From JACKAF01 sp041391485 (GTDB lineage Bacteria; Bdellovibrionota; FAC87; UBA2466; JACKAF01), in assembly GCA_041391485.1 (NCBI GenBank), contig JAWKNY010000006.1, positions 62,001-126,000 on the forward strand: 64,000 nucleotides of DNA. Direction: 5' to 3'. Position 1 is the first letter of the stretch; each line of letters opens with the position of its first letter. The notes under the pieces are model-generated. The model searched no databases. It worked only from the letters and a program-made list of their open reading frames with translations, and was not told the DNA's origin. The position numbers and the translations under genes were made by a program. Shown piece after piece: positions 47,036-56,687 of this stretch.

Positions 47036-48289
47036 CTAGACGGACATTGCTGAGCGCAGATCGGAGGCCCACTGCTTCACACGCGCGTCGGTTTGATCGT
47101 TTTGGTTCTCGATATCGATCACAAGGCCCAAGAACTTTCCGTCCTGGATTGCCTTGGACTTCTCAAAGACGTACCCCTCTGTGGGCCAAAGACCTACCAG
47201 CTCGGCACCCAGCGGCTTGAAAGCCTCCCAAAGCTCCTGCATGGCATCCACATAAGTATCCGGATAGCCGACACCGTCGCCCAAACCAAAAACCGCACAC
47301 TTCTTACCCTTGAGATTGGTGCCCGCAAGCCGGGTCAGCATCTCCGCCCAGTCTTCCTGCATCTCGCCGATGTGCCAGGTTGGCACTCCGAGGATGAGGT
47401 GCTCGAACTTTTCAAAGACCTTTGGCGTAACTTCGGTGACATTGACGACCTTCGCGACCGAGTCCCCGATTTCGGCGCGCAACGCTTCGGCGATACCGGC
47501 CGTGTTGCCCGTGGTGGACCCATAGAAAATGCCTACTTTCGCCCCGCCCGTATCAAAAGCGTCCTCGGCCGGCGCTCCACCGGCAGCCGGAGCCGCTTTG
47601 GGAGCCGCAGCCCCGGCGCGTTTTGCGGCGGCGGCGGCCTGAGCTTTTTGCAAAGCCTCTTTCTCGGCCTGGATGCGTTCCTCTTCGGCTTTCTGGCGCG
47701 CCTCTTCTGCCTGGCGCTCCGCCTCGACGAGCGCCTCGCTTTTTCGCACGAGCGCCGTCGCGTCCATCGAAACCCATTCGGCGGGGGCCACCTTACGGGG
47801 GCCTTCCACGTGCGCCACACCGGAGGGGGCTTTGGGGCCGCGTCCCCGGTAGCGCTTATAAACTTCAGCGAGGCTCAAGCGAACTTGGGCGGTGCTGGAA
47901 TCAGAGAATAAGAAATTGAAATAGAAGGTCCCGCTTTCGGCGCGTTGGGAACCAACGAGGAGCTCTACGAACTCGTAGGGAATGTCCAAGCTCTGCCAAA
48001 AAGGCGCGTTGTGCATGGGCAAAAAACAGTAGACGGCAGAGAGCCCATCTCCGTTTTGCCAGGTACCCTCGTAGCGCATTTCTACGCGTAGAAGGCTTTG
48101 CGTGGTACGGGCCCAAACGCCCAGTTCCGCCAGATTTTTGCCTCGGGTGACCCCGACGTGAGACGACTTAGCTCTAGAAAATAGTGATCGCATGGTTAAC
48201 AAGAGACCCAAAGATGCTGAAAATATTCCCAAATAACGTGAACTGCTCGCATGGGCAAACAAGCTATCCACCTTCGGCGGCTTAGTCAA
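47036..48289 (-). CDS. flavodoxin fused to an unrecognised N-terminal domain
   Basis: Up to 417 residues; the start is uncertain, with ATG 48193 (MRSLFSRAKSSHVGV) a reasonable alternative. Residues of about 245-415 are a complete long-chain flavodoxin: FMN phosphate loop VGIFYGSTTGNTAGIAEAL, LILGVPTWHIGEMQEDWAEM, CAVFGLGDGVGYPDTYVDAM and YVFEKSKAIQDGKFLGLVID. Residues of about 45-175 form a domain I do not recognise (FCFLP-like strand LSAVYCFLPMHNAPF, LRLSLAEVYKRYRG-type helix). The two are joined by an Ala/Glu/Lys helix and an Ala/Pro linker. Probably a tethered electron carrier. Confidence 0.78.
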   Translation of the reverse strand: MTKPPKVDSLFAHASSSRYLGIFSASLGLLLTMRSLFSRAKSSHVGVTRGKNLAELGVWARTTQSLLRVEMRYEGTWQNGDGLSAVYCFLPMHNAPFWQSLDIPYEFVELLVGSQRAESGTFYFNFLFSDSSTAQVRLSLAEVYKRYRGRGPKAPSGVAHVEGPRKVAPAEWVSMDATALVRKSEALVEAERQAEEARQKAEEERIQAEKEALQKAQAAAAAKRAGAAAPKAAPAAGGAPAEDAFDTGGAKVGIFYGSTTGNTAGIAEALRAEIGDSVAKVVNVTEVTPKVFEKFEHLILGVPTWHIGEMQEDWAEMLTRLAGTNLKGKKCAVFGLGDGVGYPDTYVDAMQELWEAFKPLGAELVGLWPTEGYVFEKSKAIQDGKFLGLVIDIENQNDQTDARVKQWASDLRSAMSV

Positions 48290-48435
48290 CCTACGGCTTG
48301 CTTCCCGAGTGGGCGGGCACTAACATAAAAAGGTCCCTGTTTTCACGGTTTTACCGACAATCTCAAAAAATTTTGCTTTGGGTTGAACCCTACACACAGA
48401 CCCCACGTCTAAATAGACAGAATAAGGAGGACCCT

Positions 48436-48906
48436 ATGAATTCCAAACTACTACTCAGTCTGGCACTGGTTTTTGCTCTTGGCCTACCCCACGCCGAAGC
48501 CCGCGGGCGCGGTGGACACGGTGGCCACAAAGGCGGTTTTGGTGGCGGACACCGCATGCTCAAAGATCTGGATCTCACCAAAGAACAGCGTGAGAAAGTT
48601 CAGGCTTTGCGCAAAGCGAACCGAGACAAGTCCAAAGCCATCCGCGCCAAGATGAAAGACGCGCGTAAGGCGATGTTTGAAAAAATGAAGGACGCCAAAG
48701 CCTCGGATGCGGATATCCGCAAGACCTTCGAAGTGGTGAGCGGCTACCGCAATGAAATGCAACGCTTGCACTTTGAAGAGACGCTGGAAATCCGAAAGAT
48801 TCTAACACCCGAGCAAAGGGTGAAGCTTGCCAACAAGGTGACCGAGAAGATCGAGAACCTTCGCGAGCGCATCCAGGAAATGGAGGAATTCTCTCCGGAG
48901 GATTAA
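48436..48906 (+). CDS. Spy/CpxP-like periplasmic LTxxQ protein
   Basis: 156 residues, ATG 48436 behind AAGGAGG. Signal peptide MNSKLLLSLALVFALGLPHA, then a Gly/His-rich stretch (RGRGGHGGHKGGFGGGHRM) that could bind metal. A helical domain follows with two L-T-x-x-Q motifs (DLTKEQREKVQALRK, LTPEQRVKLANKV). Spy-type proteins are ATP-independent periplasmic chaperones or metal-stress sensors. The stop overlaps the start of the sigma factor gene (TAATG), so they are co-expressed. Confidence 0.85.
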   Translation: MNSKLLLSLALVFALGLPHAEARGRGGHGGHKGGFGGGHRMLKDLDLTKEQREKVQALRKANRDKSKAIRAKMKDARKAMFEKMKDAKASDADIRKTFEVVSGYRNEMQRLHFEETLEIRKILTPEQRVKLANKVTEKIENLRERIQEMEEFSPED

Positions 48907-49421
48907 TGAATCAGCTCCTCGCAAAATGGACGCTGAACCAACCCATGAAGGTAGAACAGGACCACCCCGCTTTTCGTCGTCTTTACGACAACTACGCGGG
49001 CTTGGTCCGTTCCCTTCTCTTCAAGTTGTGTGGCGCCGAAGACCTGGACGATGCGGTTCAGGAAGTCTTTGTAAAAGTCTGGAAAGGCCTTGAACGCTTT
49101 CAAGGCGAATCCAATCACAAGACATGGATTTATCGCATCACTTTCAACCACGCGATGGATCGATTGAGGAAGCGCCGTCCGGCTCCGCTCCCATTCATAG
49201 AATCAATGGCGGGAAGCACGGAACCGACGGATACCGAATGGCTGCAGAAAGGGCTCTCCACGTTGAGCTCCGACCACCGCTCGGTTCTTGTGCTCCATTG
49301 CATGGAGGGACTCAGTCTGGAAGATGTCGCCAAAGTGACCGAAGTCCCTGTGGGCACCGTGAAATCGCGTCTACATTTTGCAAGAAAACAACTTCACACA
49401 TTCCTGCAGAAGCAGGGGTGA
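48906..49421 (+). CDS. ECF sigma factor
   Basis: 171 residues. Region 2 (FRRLYDNYAGLVRSLLFKLC, DLDDAVQEVFVKVWKGLERF, NHKTWIYRITFNHAMDRLRK) and region 4 (LSSDHRSVLVLHCMEGLSLE, VPVGTVKSRLHFARKQL) of the sigma-70 ECF group are complete. The gene sits between the Spy-like gene and a membrane protein gene, the usual position for an envelope-stress sigma with its regulator. Confidence 0.93.
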   Translation: MNQLLAKWTLNQPMKVEQDHPAFRRLYDNYAGLVRSLLFKLCGAEDLDDAVQEVFVKVWKGLERFQGESNHKTWIYRITFNHAMDRLRKRRPAPLPFIESMAGSTEPTDTEWLQKGLSTLSSDHRSVLVLHCMEGLSLEDVAKVTEVPVGTVKSRLHFARKQLHTFLQKQG

Positions 49422-49425
49422 AAAT

Positions 49426-49751
49426 ATGAGTGAGAAACTAAACACAGAAGAAGAAAAAATCTCGATCGCTTCTTGCGTGAAAACCAACTCACGCCACCCG
49501 CTGCCCCTAACGGGGAGTGGAAGGCCATCGAAACCCGGATCAGCGAGCTTCGTTGGCTGAGTTTTCCTGGCATCCAATTATTCATCCCTGCCGCCCTGGC
49601 AGCGGCACTCGTCCTTGTACTTTGGACGGGCAAACCGGCAGCGCCTACCGACACGCCGGTTGAAGCTTATCTCGTTGAGACGATGGAAAGTCTCTATCAA
49701 GGCGAAATCGATGAAGCGATTGGCGAATGGGCGTACCTGGTAAACCCGTAG
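49426..49751 (+). CDS. small membrane protein, probable anti-sigma factor, one frameshift
   Basis: ATG 49426. The first 12 residues (MSEKLNTEEEK) are followed by one surplus A in an A6 run near 49457. Corrected, it continues NLDRFLRENQLTPPAAPNGE and joins the frame to 49751. One transmembrane helix (IQLFIPAALAAALVLVLWTG) with a short cytoplasmic N-terminus and a periplasmic tail fits a membrane anti-sigma regulator. There is no zinc motif (HxxxCxxC). The role is inferred from its position directly after the ECF sigma gene. Confidence 0.65.
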
Positions 49752-49754
49752 CCC

Positions 49755-50206
49755 TTATAAGCGGCACTGCTTGGCAAAATACTCTTGGTGGTAGTCTTCG
49801 GCCTTATAAAACGCCGAAGCAGGCACGAGTTGTGTCACGATGGGCGCGGACAAGCGCTCTTGGGTCGCGGCAATCGAGGCGCGGGCCAGATCTTCTTGTT
49901 CCTTATCGTAGAAGAAAATCGCCGAGCGGTATTGTGTCCCCACGTCAGGCCCTGTCGGTCCTTGGTGGTCGGATCATGCATCTCCCAGAAGGCCTCGAGC
50001 AGCTGCTGGTAGCTCACTACCGAAGGATCGTATTGCAGCTCAACAGCCTCCGCGTGGCCCGTGTTTCCCGAACACACCTGCTTATAAGTAGGCGCTTCCG
50101 CGTGTCCCCCGGTATAACCGCAGGCCGCATCCAACACTCCAGGGATCTTGCGAAACTCGGCTTCCACTCCCCAGAAACATCCAGCTGCAAAACAAGCTTT
50201 CTTCAT
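49755..50206 (-). CDS. msrA: peptide methionine sulfoxide reductase MsrA, one frameshift
   Basis: Starts MKKACFAAGCFWGVEAEFRK with the catalytic G-C-F-W-G motif, followed by GYTGGHAEAPTYKQVCSGNT and YQQLLEAFWEMHDPTTKDRQ. The frame shifts near 49935 (the family's GxDxGxQYRS reads DVGTQYRSAIFFYDKEQ in the new frame), ending FYKAEDYHQEYFAKQCRL at 49755. About 150 residues, normal for short MsrA proteins. It repairs methionine sulfoxide in proteins. Convergent with the anti-sigma gene. Confidence 0.9.
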
Positions 50207-50375
50207 ACGATCAGCTATAGCGCAAACCGGGAGCGTATGGAAAGAGCCAAAACAAGTTCCAAAACGGAACTGGTTTCATTCTAGAATCCACAACGACACC
50301 CGGTTACCCAGACCGACAACTCATTTTTCTTAAACATTTCAAACGCCGCCCCGCGTCTTACCTGTGTTGCACGGC

Positions 50376-50390
50376 TGGCACAGTCTTTGT
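50376..50390 (+). promoter_or_regulatory. possible sigma-54-type promoter
   Basis: TGGCAC, five bases, TTGT matches the -24/-12 consensus except that the -12 GC reads GT. It lies about 40 bp before the ATG at 50430. No sigma-54 activator gene is visible nearby, so this is a weak call. Confidence 0.3.
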
Positions 50391-50429
50391 AATGCCTCTC
50401 CCCGAGGTGATTCTCAATTAGGGGGCAAA

Positions 50430-51149
50430 ATGAAAAACCTACTCTTATCGTTAGTTGTATTAACTTTAGCATCCGTCGGAAACGCTCAGCCTGGACCGGG
50501 ACCCGGTCCCGGACTTCACGGTCCCTTCGGACAAGGAGCTGTCAAGAACGCCATCGACACCGAAAACGCGCTCATGAACTTCTCCAATGAGGCGCTTCTT
50601 CAGGCCGACTCAGCCAACCACCCGCGCGGTGCAGAGGCTTTGGATCGGCTCAGCGACGAAGCCGCAGCGGCTAGCCGCTTGGTTCATCGCGTGATTCTCC
50701 GCCCGTTGAAGAACGGTAGCCCGGAACACCACGTAGCGGGATCGCTAACTGATGTGGAGTACGCCGTGAATGAACTGGGTCGTTCTCTGGAGCGCTTACC
50801 CTTTGCTGGCCCGGCACTTCGCACCAGCTTTCAGCGGGTTCAAGTTGAACTCAATCAGCTGACACGTGCGCTGCAAAACCAGCCGACACCGCTTACGGCT
50901 TCTTGCTCGGTAAAAACCGGTGGAAACTTCTTCACACCCAAGACGCACGTCGAGTGCAGTGTGTACGGACGCGGCGCCATTGGGTACGAAGCCATCTTGG
51001 GAGGTCGCGAGACCGTCCACGGTGAGTTGCAACCGCACCTGCCCACGCAAAACTTTGCGAGTGAAAAAGTAAAAGTAGGCTACAACCCTACTTACCAGAT
51101 TTATCTCATCTCCCGAAACGGGGATCGGATTCTGGTCGCGCAAAACTAG
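50430..51149 (+). CDS. secreted protein of unknown function
   Basis: About 239 residues from ATG 50430 behind GGGGGC. Signal peptide MKNLLLSLVVLTLASVGNAQ, then a Pro/Gly stretch (PGPGPGPGLHGPFG) and a helical domain (NAIDTENALMNFSNEALLQA onward). The C-terminal beta-rich part has one Cys pair (LTASCSVKTGGNFFTPKTHV and ECSVYGRGAIGYEAIL). No family recognised. A terminator follows, so it is transcribed alone. Confidence 0.7.
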   Translation: MKNLLLSLVVLTLASVGNAQPGPGPGPGLHGPFGQGAVKNAIDTENALMNFSNEALLQADSANHPRGAEALDRLSDEAAAASRLVHRVILRPLKNGSPEHHVAGSLTDVEYAVNELGRSLERLPFAGPALRTSFQRVQVELNQLTRALQNQPTPLTASCSVKTGGNFFTPKTHVECSVYGRGAIGYEAILGGRETVHGELQPHLPTQNFASEKVKVGYNPTYQIYLISRNGDRILVAQN

Positions 51150-51170
51150 AGCGTGTGGTAGTTCCATTAC

Positions 51171-51203
51171 AAGCCCGCCTCCCAAAGAGGCGGGCTTTTT
51201 TTT
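51171..51203 (+). terminator. Rho-independent terminator abutting the next start codon
   Basis: An 11-bp stem (51171-51181 with 51187-51197), loop CCAAA and eight Ts. The T run ends one base before the ATG of the exonuclease gene at 51204, so the hairpin occupies the whole leader of that gene. Confidence 0.9.
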
Positions 51204-52076
51204 ATGCAGGTACATCTAGTAGACGGCACATTCGAGCTTTTTCGCGGCTTCTACGGAGCCCCTTCTTACAAAGATCCTCAGGGACAAGAGCGCGCTGCGG
51301 TAAGAAGCTTACTTAGAAGTTTGCTGCTACTCCTCAAAGATCCCGACGTGTCGCACGTGGCGTGCGCCTTTGACACCGTCATCGAATCCTTCCGCAATCA
51401 ACTTTTTGCCGGTTACAAAACCGGAGAAGGTATTGACCCTCTGCTTTGGGCGCAATTCCCTATTGCAGAAAAAGGGGTTGCCGCCTTGGGTATTCCGGTT
51501 TGGGGAATGAAAAAGTTTGAGGCCGACGACGCGCTTGCCACGGGTGCTTACAAGTATTCCAAGAACCGCAACGTAACGCGCCTTTTTCTCTGCTCACCCG
51601 ACAAAGACCTCTCCCAGTGTGTCAGCGGCGCTGACGTCGTTTGTTGGGATCGGATGCGGCACAAGTTTCTGGATGAGAAAGGCGTGCACACAAAATTTGG
51701 CGTCGGCCCAGTGAGCATTCCTGACTATTTGGGTCTCACTGGCGATACCGCCGATGGCATTCCGGGGATTCCCGGCTGGGGGGCGAAGTCCGCAAGCGCC
51801 CTGCTCGCCTGCTACACGCACTTTGAAAAGATCCCCACCGATCCTGAGAAGTGGAAACCCAAGGTCCGTGGGGCCGCGCGCCTGGCGGAGTCCTTAAACG
51901 CGGGCCGCAAAGAGGCGGCTCTGTACAAAACACTGGCGACTCTGCGAACGGACGTCCCTCTCTCCGAGACTTTATCGGATCTGAAATGGTCAGGGCCTGA
52001 ACCGCGCTTGTGGGAAGCGTTTTGCGACGAACTCGGAGACTCCGCCTTACACCGAAACGGACTCTCTGCGAGTTGA
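51204..52076 (+). CDS. 5'-3' exonuclease (PolA N-terminal/FEN-like)
   Basis: 290 residues. Motifs of the 5' nuclease family: VHLVDGTFELFRGFYGAP (first Asp), VACAFDTVIESFRNQLFAGY, KKFEADDALATGAYKYS (acidic pair), LFLCSPDKDLSQCVSGADVV, then the H3TH region LTGDTADGIPGIPGWGAKSA. Stand-alone, without a polymerase domain. It would act on RNA primers or flaps. Translation must start from a leader consisting of the preceding terminator, so expression may depend on read-through. Confidence 0.85.
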   Translation: MQVHLVDGTFELFRGFYGAPSYKDPQGQERAAVRSLLRSLLLLLKDPDVSHVACAFDTVIESFRNQLFAGYKTGEGIDPLLWAQFPIAEKGVAALGIPVWGMKKFEADDALATGAYKYSKNRNVTRLFLCSPDKDLSQCVSGADVVCWDRMRHKFLDEKGVHTKFGVGPVSIPDYLGLTGDTADGIPGIPGWGAKSASALLACYTHFEKIPTDPEKWKPKVRGAARLAESLNAGRKEAALYKTLATLRTDVPLSETLSDLKWSGPEPRLWEAFCDELGDSALHRNGLSAS

Positions 52077-52110
52077 TCTCACCCGCCAGGGTCTGTTATG
52101 AGTAAGCATC

Positions 52111-52881
52111 ATGCGCATTCTTAGTTGCAACGTAAACGGGCTACGCTCGGCTCTCAACAAAGGGTTTTGGCCTTGGCTTCTGCGACAAAAGGCCGACGTC
52201 ATCTGCTTGCAGGAGATTCGATCCCGCGAAGAAGACCTGCCGGAACTTTTGCGCAAGCAGAAGAAGTTCCACGCGCACTACCACCCGGCCATGAAGCCTG
52301 GGTACAGTGGGGTTGCAGTGCTTAGCTTGCAAAAACCGCAGGGCATTCACACCGGATTGGGCCACCCCGAACTCGACGGAGAAGGCCGCTATTTGCAGCT
52401 GGATTTTCCAAACCTCAGCGTCGCTTCGGTCTACTTTCCCTCCGGCACCTCCGGCGATCACCGCCAACAGGCAAAATACGGTTTCCTGGACGCCTTTGTA
52501 CGACGTAGCGAGCGACTGGCGTTGCCGGTAGTCTTTTGCGGTGACTTCAATATCGCGCACAAACAAATAGACATCAAAAACTGGCGCTCGAACCAGAAGA
52601 ACTCCGGTTTCTTACCGGAGGAACGCGCCTGGATGGATCGCTTGCTCGAACCGGGTAAGTACGTCGATGCTTTCCGTGTCCTCAACCAGGACGCCGACGA
52701 GTACACCTGGTGGTCGAATAGAGGCCGCGCTTACGAGAACAACGTCGGGTGGCGCATCGACTACCAGATCGTCTCGCCTGCCCTGCAGGAACGCATTCGA
52801 AACGTGCAGATTTACCGGCGCAAAAAGTTCTCCGATCACGCGCCTCTCATCATTGACTACGATTGGAACTTGGATGCCTGA
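52111..52881 (+). CDS. xthA: exodeoxyribonuclease III
   Basis: 256 residues with complete EEP nuclease motifs: SCNVNGLRSALNKGF, DVICLQEIRS (metal Glu), YSGVAVLS, VYFPSG, VVFCGDFNIAHKQIDIKN (catalytic Asp and Asn), VGWRIDYQIVS and KFSDHAPLIIDYDW (catalytic Asp-His). An AP endonuclease of base-excision repair. The downstream MBL gene starts inside its last codons (ATGCCTGA). Confidence 0.93.
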   Translation: MRILSCNVNGLRSALNKGFWPWLLRQKADVICLQEIRSREEDLPELLRKQKKFHAHYHPAMKPGYSGVAVLSLQKPQGIHTGLGHPELDGEGRYLQLDFPNLSVASVYFPSGTSGDHRQQAKYGFLDAFVRRSERLALPVVFCGDFNIAHKQIDIKNWRSNQKNSGFLPEERAWMDRLLEPGKYVDAFRVLNQDADEYTWWSNRGRAYENNVGWRIDYQIVSPALQERIRNVQIYRRKKFSDHAPLIIDYDWNLDA

Positions 52882-53758
52882 GACGGTACGGCTGTGGAGT
52901 GTGGAGGGCAACCGCCAGTGGCTAGACGGGGGGGCGATGTTTGGAAACGCCCCTCGCGCGCTCTGGGAAAAGTGGAATCCGCCCGACGAACGAGGACGCA
53001 TAGAATTGGCATGCCGCGGGCTACTCGCGCGGGTGGGATCGCGATGGGTTCTCTGTGAAGTCGGCATTGGTGCCTTTATGGAGCCCAAGCTTGCCGATCG
53101 CTACGGCGTGACCCCAACCGATCGCAACGTGCTCCTCGACTCACTAAGCGCTATCGGTGTGAAACCGGAGGCAATCGACTACGTCATTCTCTCGCATTTG
53201 CACTTCGATCATGCCGGCGGGCTCTTAGCCACTTACTCAGCTTCCGAGACAATGGGGAGCGCAGACTTGCTCTTTCCAAAGGCGCGTTACGTGGTCGGAA
53301 AGACGGCGCTTGAGCGAGCGGAAAAGCCGCACTTCCGGGATCGCGCTTCCTTTGTTCCTGGACTCGCCGAAATGTTGAGGCGATCGAACCGACTCTTGAT
53401 TGTGGAGGGAGAAAAAGAATCCAGCCTCCCCGACGCTCTCTCGTTTTTTGTTTCGGACGGACACACGCCCGGACAAATGCACACCCGCCTCAAGGGAAAT
53501 AAAACAACCGCCATTTTTTGTGGGGACCTGGTTCCGGGTACGGCCTGGGTGCCGCTACCGATCACAATGGGCTACGATCGTTTTCCCGAAAAACTCATTG
53601 AAGAGAAACAGGCGCTTTACCAGACGGCAGTGCCGGAGAAGTGGTTACTCTACTTTACGCACGATCCCAATACGGTGGCTTCCGAGGTGTCACTCGATGA
53701 CAAAGGCAGGTACGCCGCTAAGACTCTCCGATCGTCTCTAGTCGACTTTGAACTTTAG
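52874..53758 (+). CDS. MBL-fold metallo-hydrolase
   Basis: 294 residues from ATG 52874, overlapping xthA by 8 bp. Metal motif YVILSHLHFDHAGGLLATYS (H-x-H-x-D-H), further ligands in FFVSDGHTPGQMHTRL (His) and TTAIFCGDLVPGTAWVPLP (Asp), and LYFTHDPN (terminal His). The GH-x-PGQ arrangement is typical of quorum-quenching lactonase-like and related hydrolases, but the substrate cannot be assigned. It converges on topA with a 4-bp overlap. Confidence 0.87.
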   Translation: MPETVRLWSVEGNRQWLDGGAMFGNAPRALWEKWNPPDERGRIELACRGLLARVGSRWVLCEVGIGAFMEPKLADRYGVTPTDRNVLLDSLSAIGVKPEAIDYVILSHLHFDHAGGLLATYSASETMGSADLLFPKARYVVGKTALERAEKPHFRDRASFVPGLAEMLRRSNRLLIVEGEKESSLPDALSFFVSDGHTPGQMHTRLKGNKTTAIFCGDLVPGTAWVPLPITMGYDRFPEKLIEEKQALYQTAVPEKWLLYFTHDPNTVASEVSLDDKGRYAAKTLRSSLVDFEL

Positions 53759-56412
53759 CTCTGGGATTCGACTTCCGAAGAAGGGTCGGAGCTTGCTGCC
53801 GCTTTTGATTTCTTCTTCTTTTTCGCCGCACGCTTGGCTTTGACCGTCTTTTTCACCATGTTATCGGGCTTGCCACCTTTGGCCTTGCTTCCGCCCTCAA
53901 TCAGCTCAAGAGCCTGCTCGATCGTGAGGGTTTCGTGTTTGGTGTCTTTGGGTAAGCCTATATTTTTCGAGCGGTACTTGATGTAGACCCCGTACTTGCC
54001 TTCATACAAGTAGATGCCCTTTTCCGTGTCGGGGTGGACGCCCACTTCACGGATCAGCTTCGCACCGCCGCGCCCTCGCTTGGGCTCAGCCAAAATCTCA
54101 AGCGCACGGTTGAGATCCACGGTGTAAACATCATCCGTCTTCTTAAGCGAACGGAAATCCCGTTGGTGCACGACGTAGGGGCCAAAGCGCCCATTGTTCG
54201 CGACAATCATTTCACCGGTGTCTGGGTGCTTGCCGAGTTCTCTAGGCAGACTGAGCAATTTTTGAGCCTGAGGGAGCGTGAGCTGACGGTAATCCATCCC
54301 CTTGGGCACACTGGCTCTCTTGGGTTTGGGACCATCGGGAATCATCTCGCCCAACTGCACATAAGGGCCGTAGCGGCCGAGCAGGCAAAAGATGTCTTTA
54401 CCGGTTTCCGGATCCTTACCAAGTGACTGCGGGCCTTTTTCGGAGGCCTCCAGAATTTCCTGAAGCATCTCCTCGGTGAGATCCGCGGGGGCCAGATCCT
54501 CGGGAATGGAGGCGCGCACGGAGTCGCCGCCGTTTCCGTCTTTCACCAAGTAAGCGCCAAAACGGCCGACTCTCAAACTGATGTCTTTGAGATCCAGAAG
54601 ATCGACCTGTCGGGATTCCTCGGGATCAATTTTCTTTTCTTTCTTCTGCACTTGCTCCAGCAAGCCCTTGTCGCCCAGATAGAAATTCGTCAAGTACGGG
54701 AGCCACTCGCGCTCGCCTTGGGCGATCTCATCCAGCGACCGCTCCATTTCGGAGGTGAAGCTGTAGTCGACTAACTCCGAAAAGTGCCGCTCGAGCAACT
54801 GCACCACCGCCATCCCGGTGAAAGTCGGGCTGAGCGCATTCCCCTGCCGTTTTACGTAACCGCGCTCCTGGATGGTGCCGATGATACTCGCGTACGTGGA
54901 AGGGCGGCCAATGCCCTCTTTTTCCAGACGCTGCACCAAGGAAGCTTCCGTAAATCTTGCCGGAGGCTTTGTTTCGTGAGGAAGGGCTTCCACCGTCACG
55001 GGTTTGACCGCATCGCCTTCATTCAGTTCCGGAAGAATGACTTCACGCTGCTCGAGTTCGGCATCAGGCGAATCACTGCCTTCTACGTAAGCTCTCAGGA
55101 ATCCTGGAAACGCGATTTTCATTCCAGAGGCCGCAAACACAGATTCTCCAGCCTGCAAACGAATGCTCATCGAAAGTTTTTTGGCGTCCGCCATTTAAGA
55201 CGCTACGGTGCGCTTCCAGATAAGTTCGTAAAGCGCTTTTTCCTTTCCGCTCAGACCACTTTCGGCGGGAGTTACAAACAATTCTCCCGCAGGACGAATC
55301 GCTTCGTGCGCCTCTTGCGCGGACTTTGACTTCGCCGTGAATTGGCGCGGTTCATCCGATAGAAACTCTTTACCGAACAAGTTCTCGACCGCTTTGCGCG
55401 AGCCCGCCAAGGCTTCTTTGCTCAAGTTCGGAGAATCAGTACGCATGTAGGTAATGAGCCCTTGCTCGTACAAGGTTTGCGCCACCCGCATCGTATCTCT
55501 AGCAGAGAGATTCAGCTTGCGGTTCGCCTCCTGCTGCAAAGTGGAGGTAATAAAAGGAGGAGACGGGCGGGCCGTCACCATCTTTTCTTCCACTTTGGTA
55601 ACCTGCCAAGCGGTGTTCTTAACGTCGGCCACTAGCCCCTTAGCCTTGGTTTCGTCCACCAAAAGCACGTCACTGGCTTTGAGTAGCTGCCCGGTTTTTT
55701 CGTCAAAATCCTTTCCGGAAGCGACCTTCTTATCGCCTACGCCCACCAAGCGCGCTTCAAACTTTTTACCATCTTTCTCTACTTCGGCTTTGAGATCCCA
55801 ATAGGAGGCTTTCTTGAACTCCAGGCGTTCGCGTTCACGCTGGACAATGAGCCGTAGGCCAGCCGACTGCACGCGGCCCGCTGACAAGCCAAAAGCAATT
55901 TTCTTCCAGATGAGCGGGGAAAGCGTGTACCCCACCAGTCTGTCCAAAATACGACGGGTTTCCTGTGCCTGAACCAGGCGCTTATCAATCTCTCGACAGT
56001 GCTCTAGAGATTCCTGGATCGCGCCTTTGGTAATTTCGTGAAACACCATGCGCTTGACCGGAACCTTGGGTTTCAACAGTTCGATCAGATGCCAAGAAAT
56101 ACTCTCCCCTTCGCGGTCTTCGTCCGTTGCGAGGTACAGTTCATCTACACCTTTGAGCTTGTCCTTGAGAGAGGAGATGACTTTAGCTTTCCCTTTTACG
56201 ACCACGTAGAGGGGTTCAAAATTCGATTCGATGTTGACGCCGATCCGCGCCCAGGCTTCCTTCTTGTACTTCTGGGGTACATCGGCCGCAGACTGTGGGA
56301 GATCCCGCACATGTCCCATACTAGCTTCGACTACAAAGTTCTTCGGGAGAAACTTCCGTATCGTTTTAGCTTTGGTGGGAGACTCGACTATGACGAGAGA
56401 CTTAGAAGCCAA
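53755..56412 (-). CDS. topA: DNA topoisomerase I with an in-frame TAA
   Basis: Together 885 codons, unbroken except for TAA at 55195-55197. N-terminal part (56412-55195): Toprim SLVIVESPTKAKTIRKFLPK, EDREGESISWHLIE, and active-site Tyr in QGLITYMRTDSPNLS. After the stop (55194-53755) the same frame continues MADAKKLSMSIRLQAGESVF, then GIGRPSTYASIIGTIQERGY. Three or four C-terminal topoisomerase repeats follow (VGRFGAYLVKDG, LLGRYGPYVQLGEM, NGRFGPYVVHQ, EGKYGVYIKYRSKNIG), ending in a Lys/Ala/Ser tail. No zinc fingers. The TAA stands where homologues have Gln (VASQM), a one-base C-to-T change. Confidence 0.92.
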
Positions 56413-56687
56413 TATTTAATCCAAACTCGTAAGCGTTAATACCTTAATATAAACGATGTTGTCCTCAACGCGAACCAATGAAGTCGCTTTTCGTACAACT
56501 TCCCCAAAAACAACCCACTGCAACACGAAGAATCCTTATTGCAGCGCCCCAATTCGACTCGACCCAAAGATTTCCCTCTTATCCGCAGCTCAGGCTTTTT
56601 GTCAAACCGTCGGCCCAGAGGGGCCCCGGGAGGCTCGGGGAAGCCTGTCCGAATAATATATCAAATTAGATATTTAGAGCGAGATCC

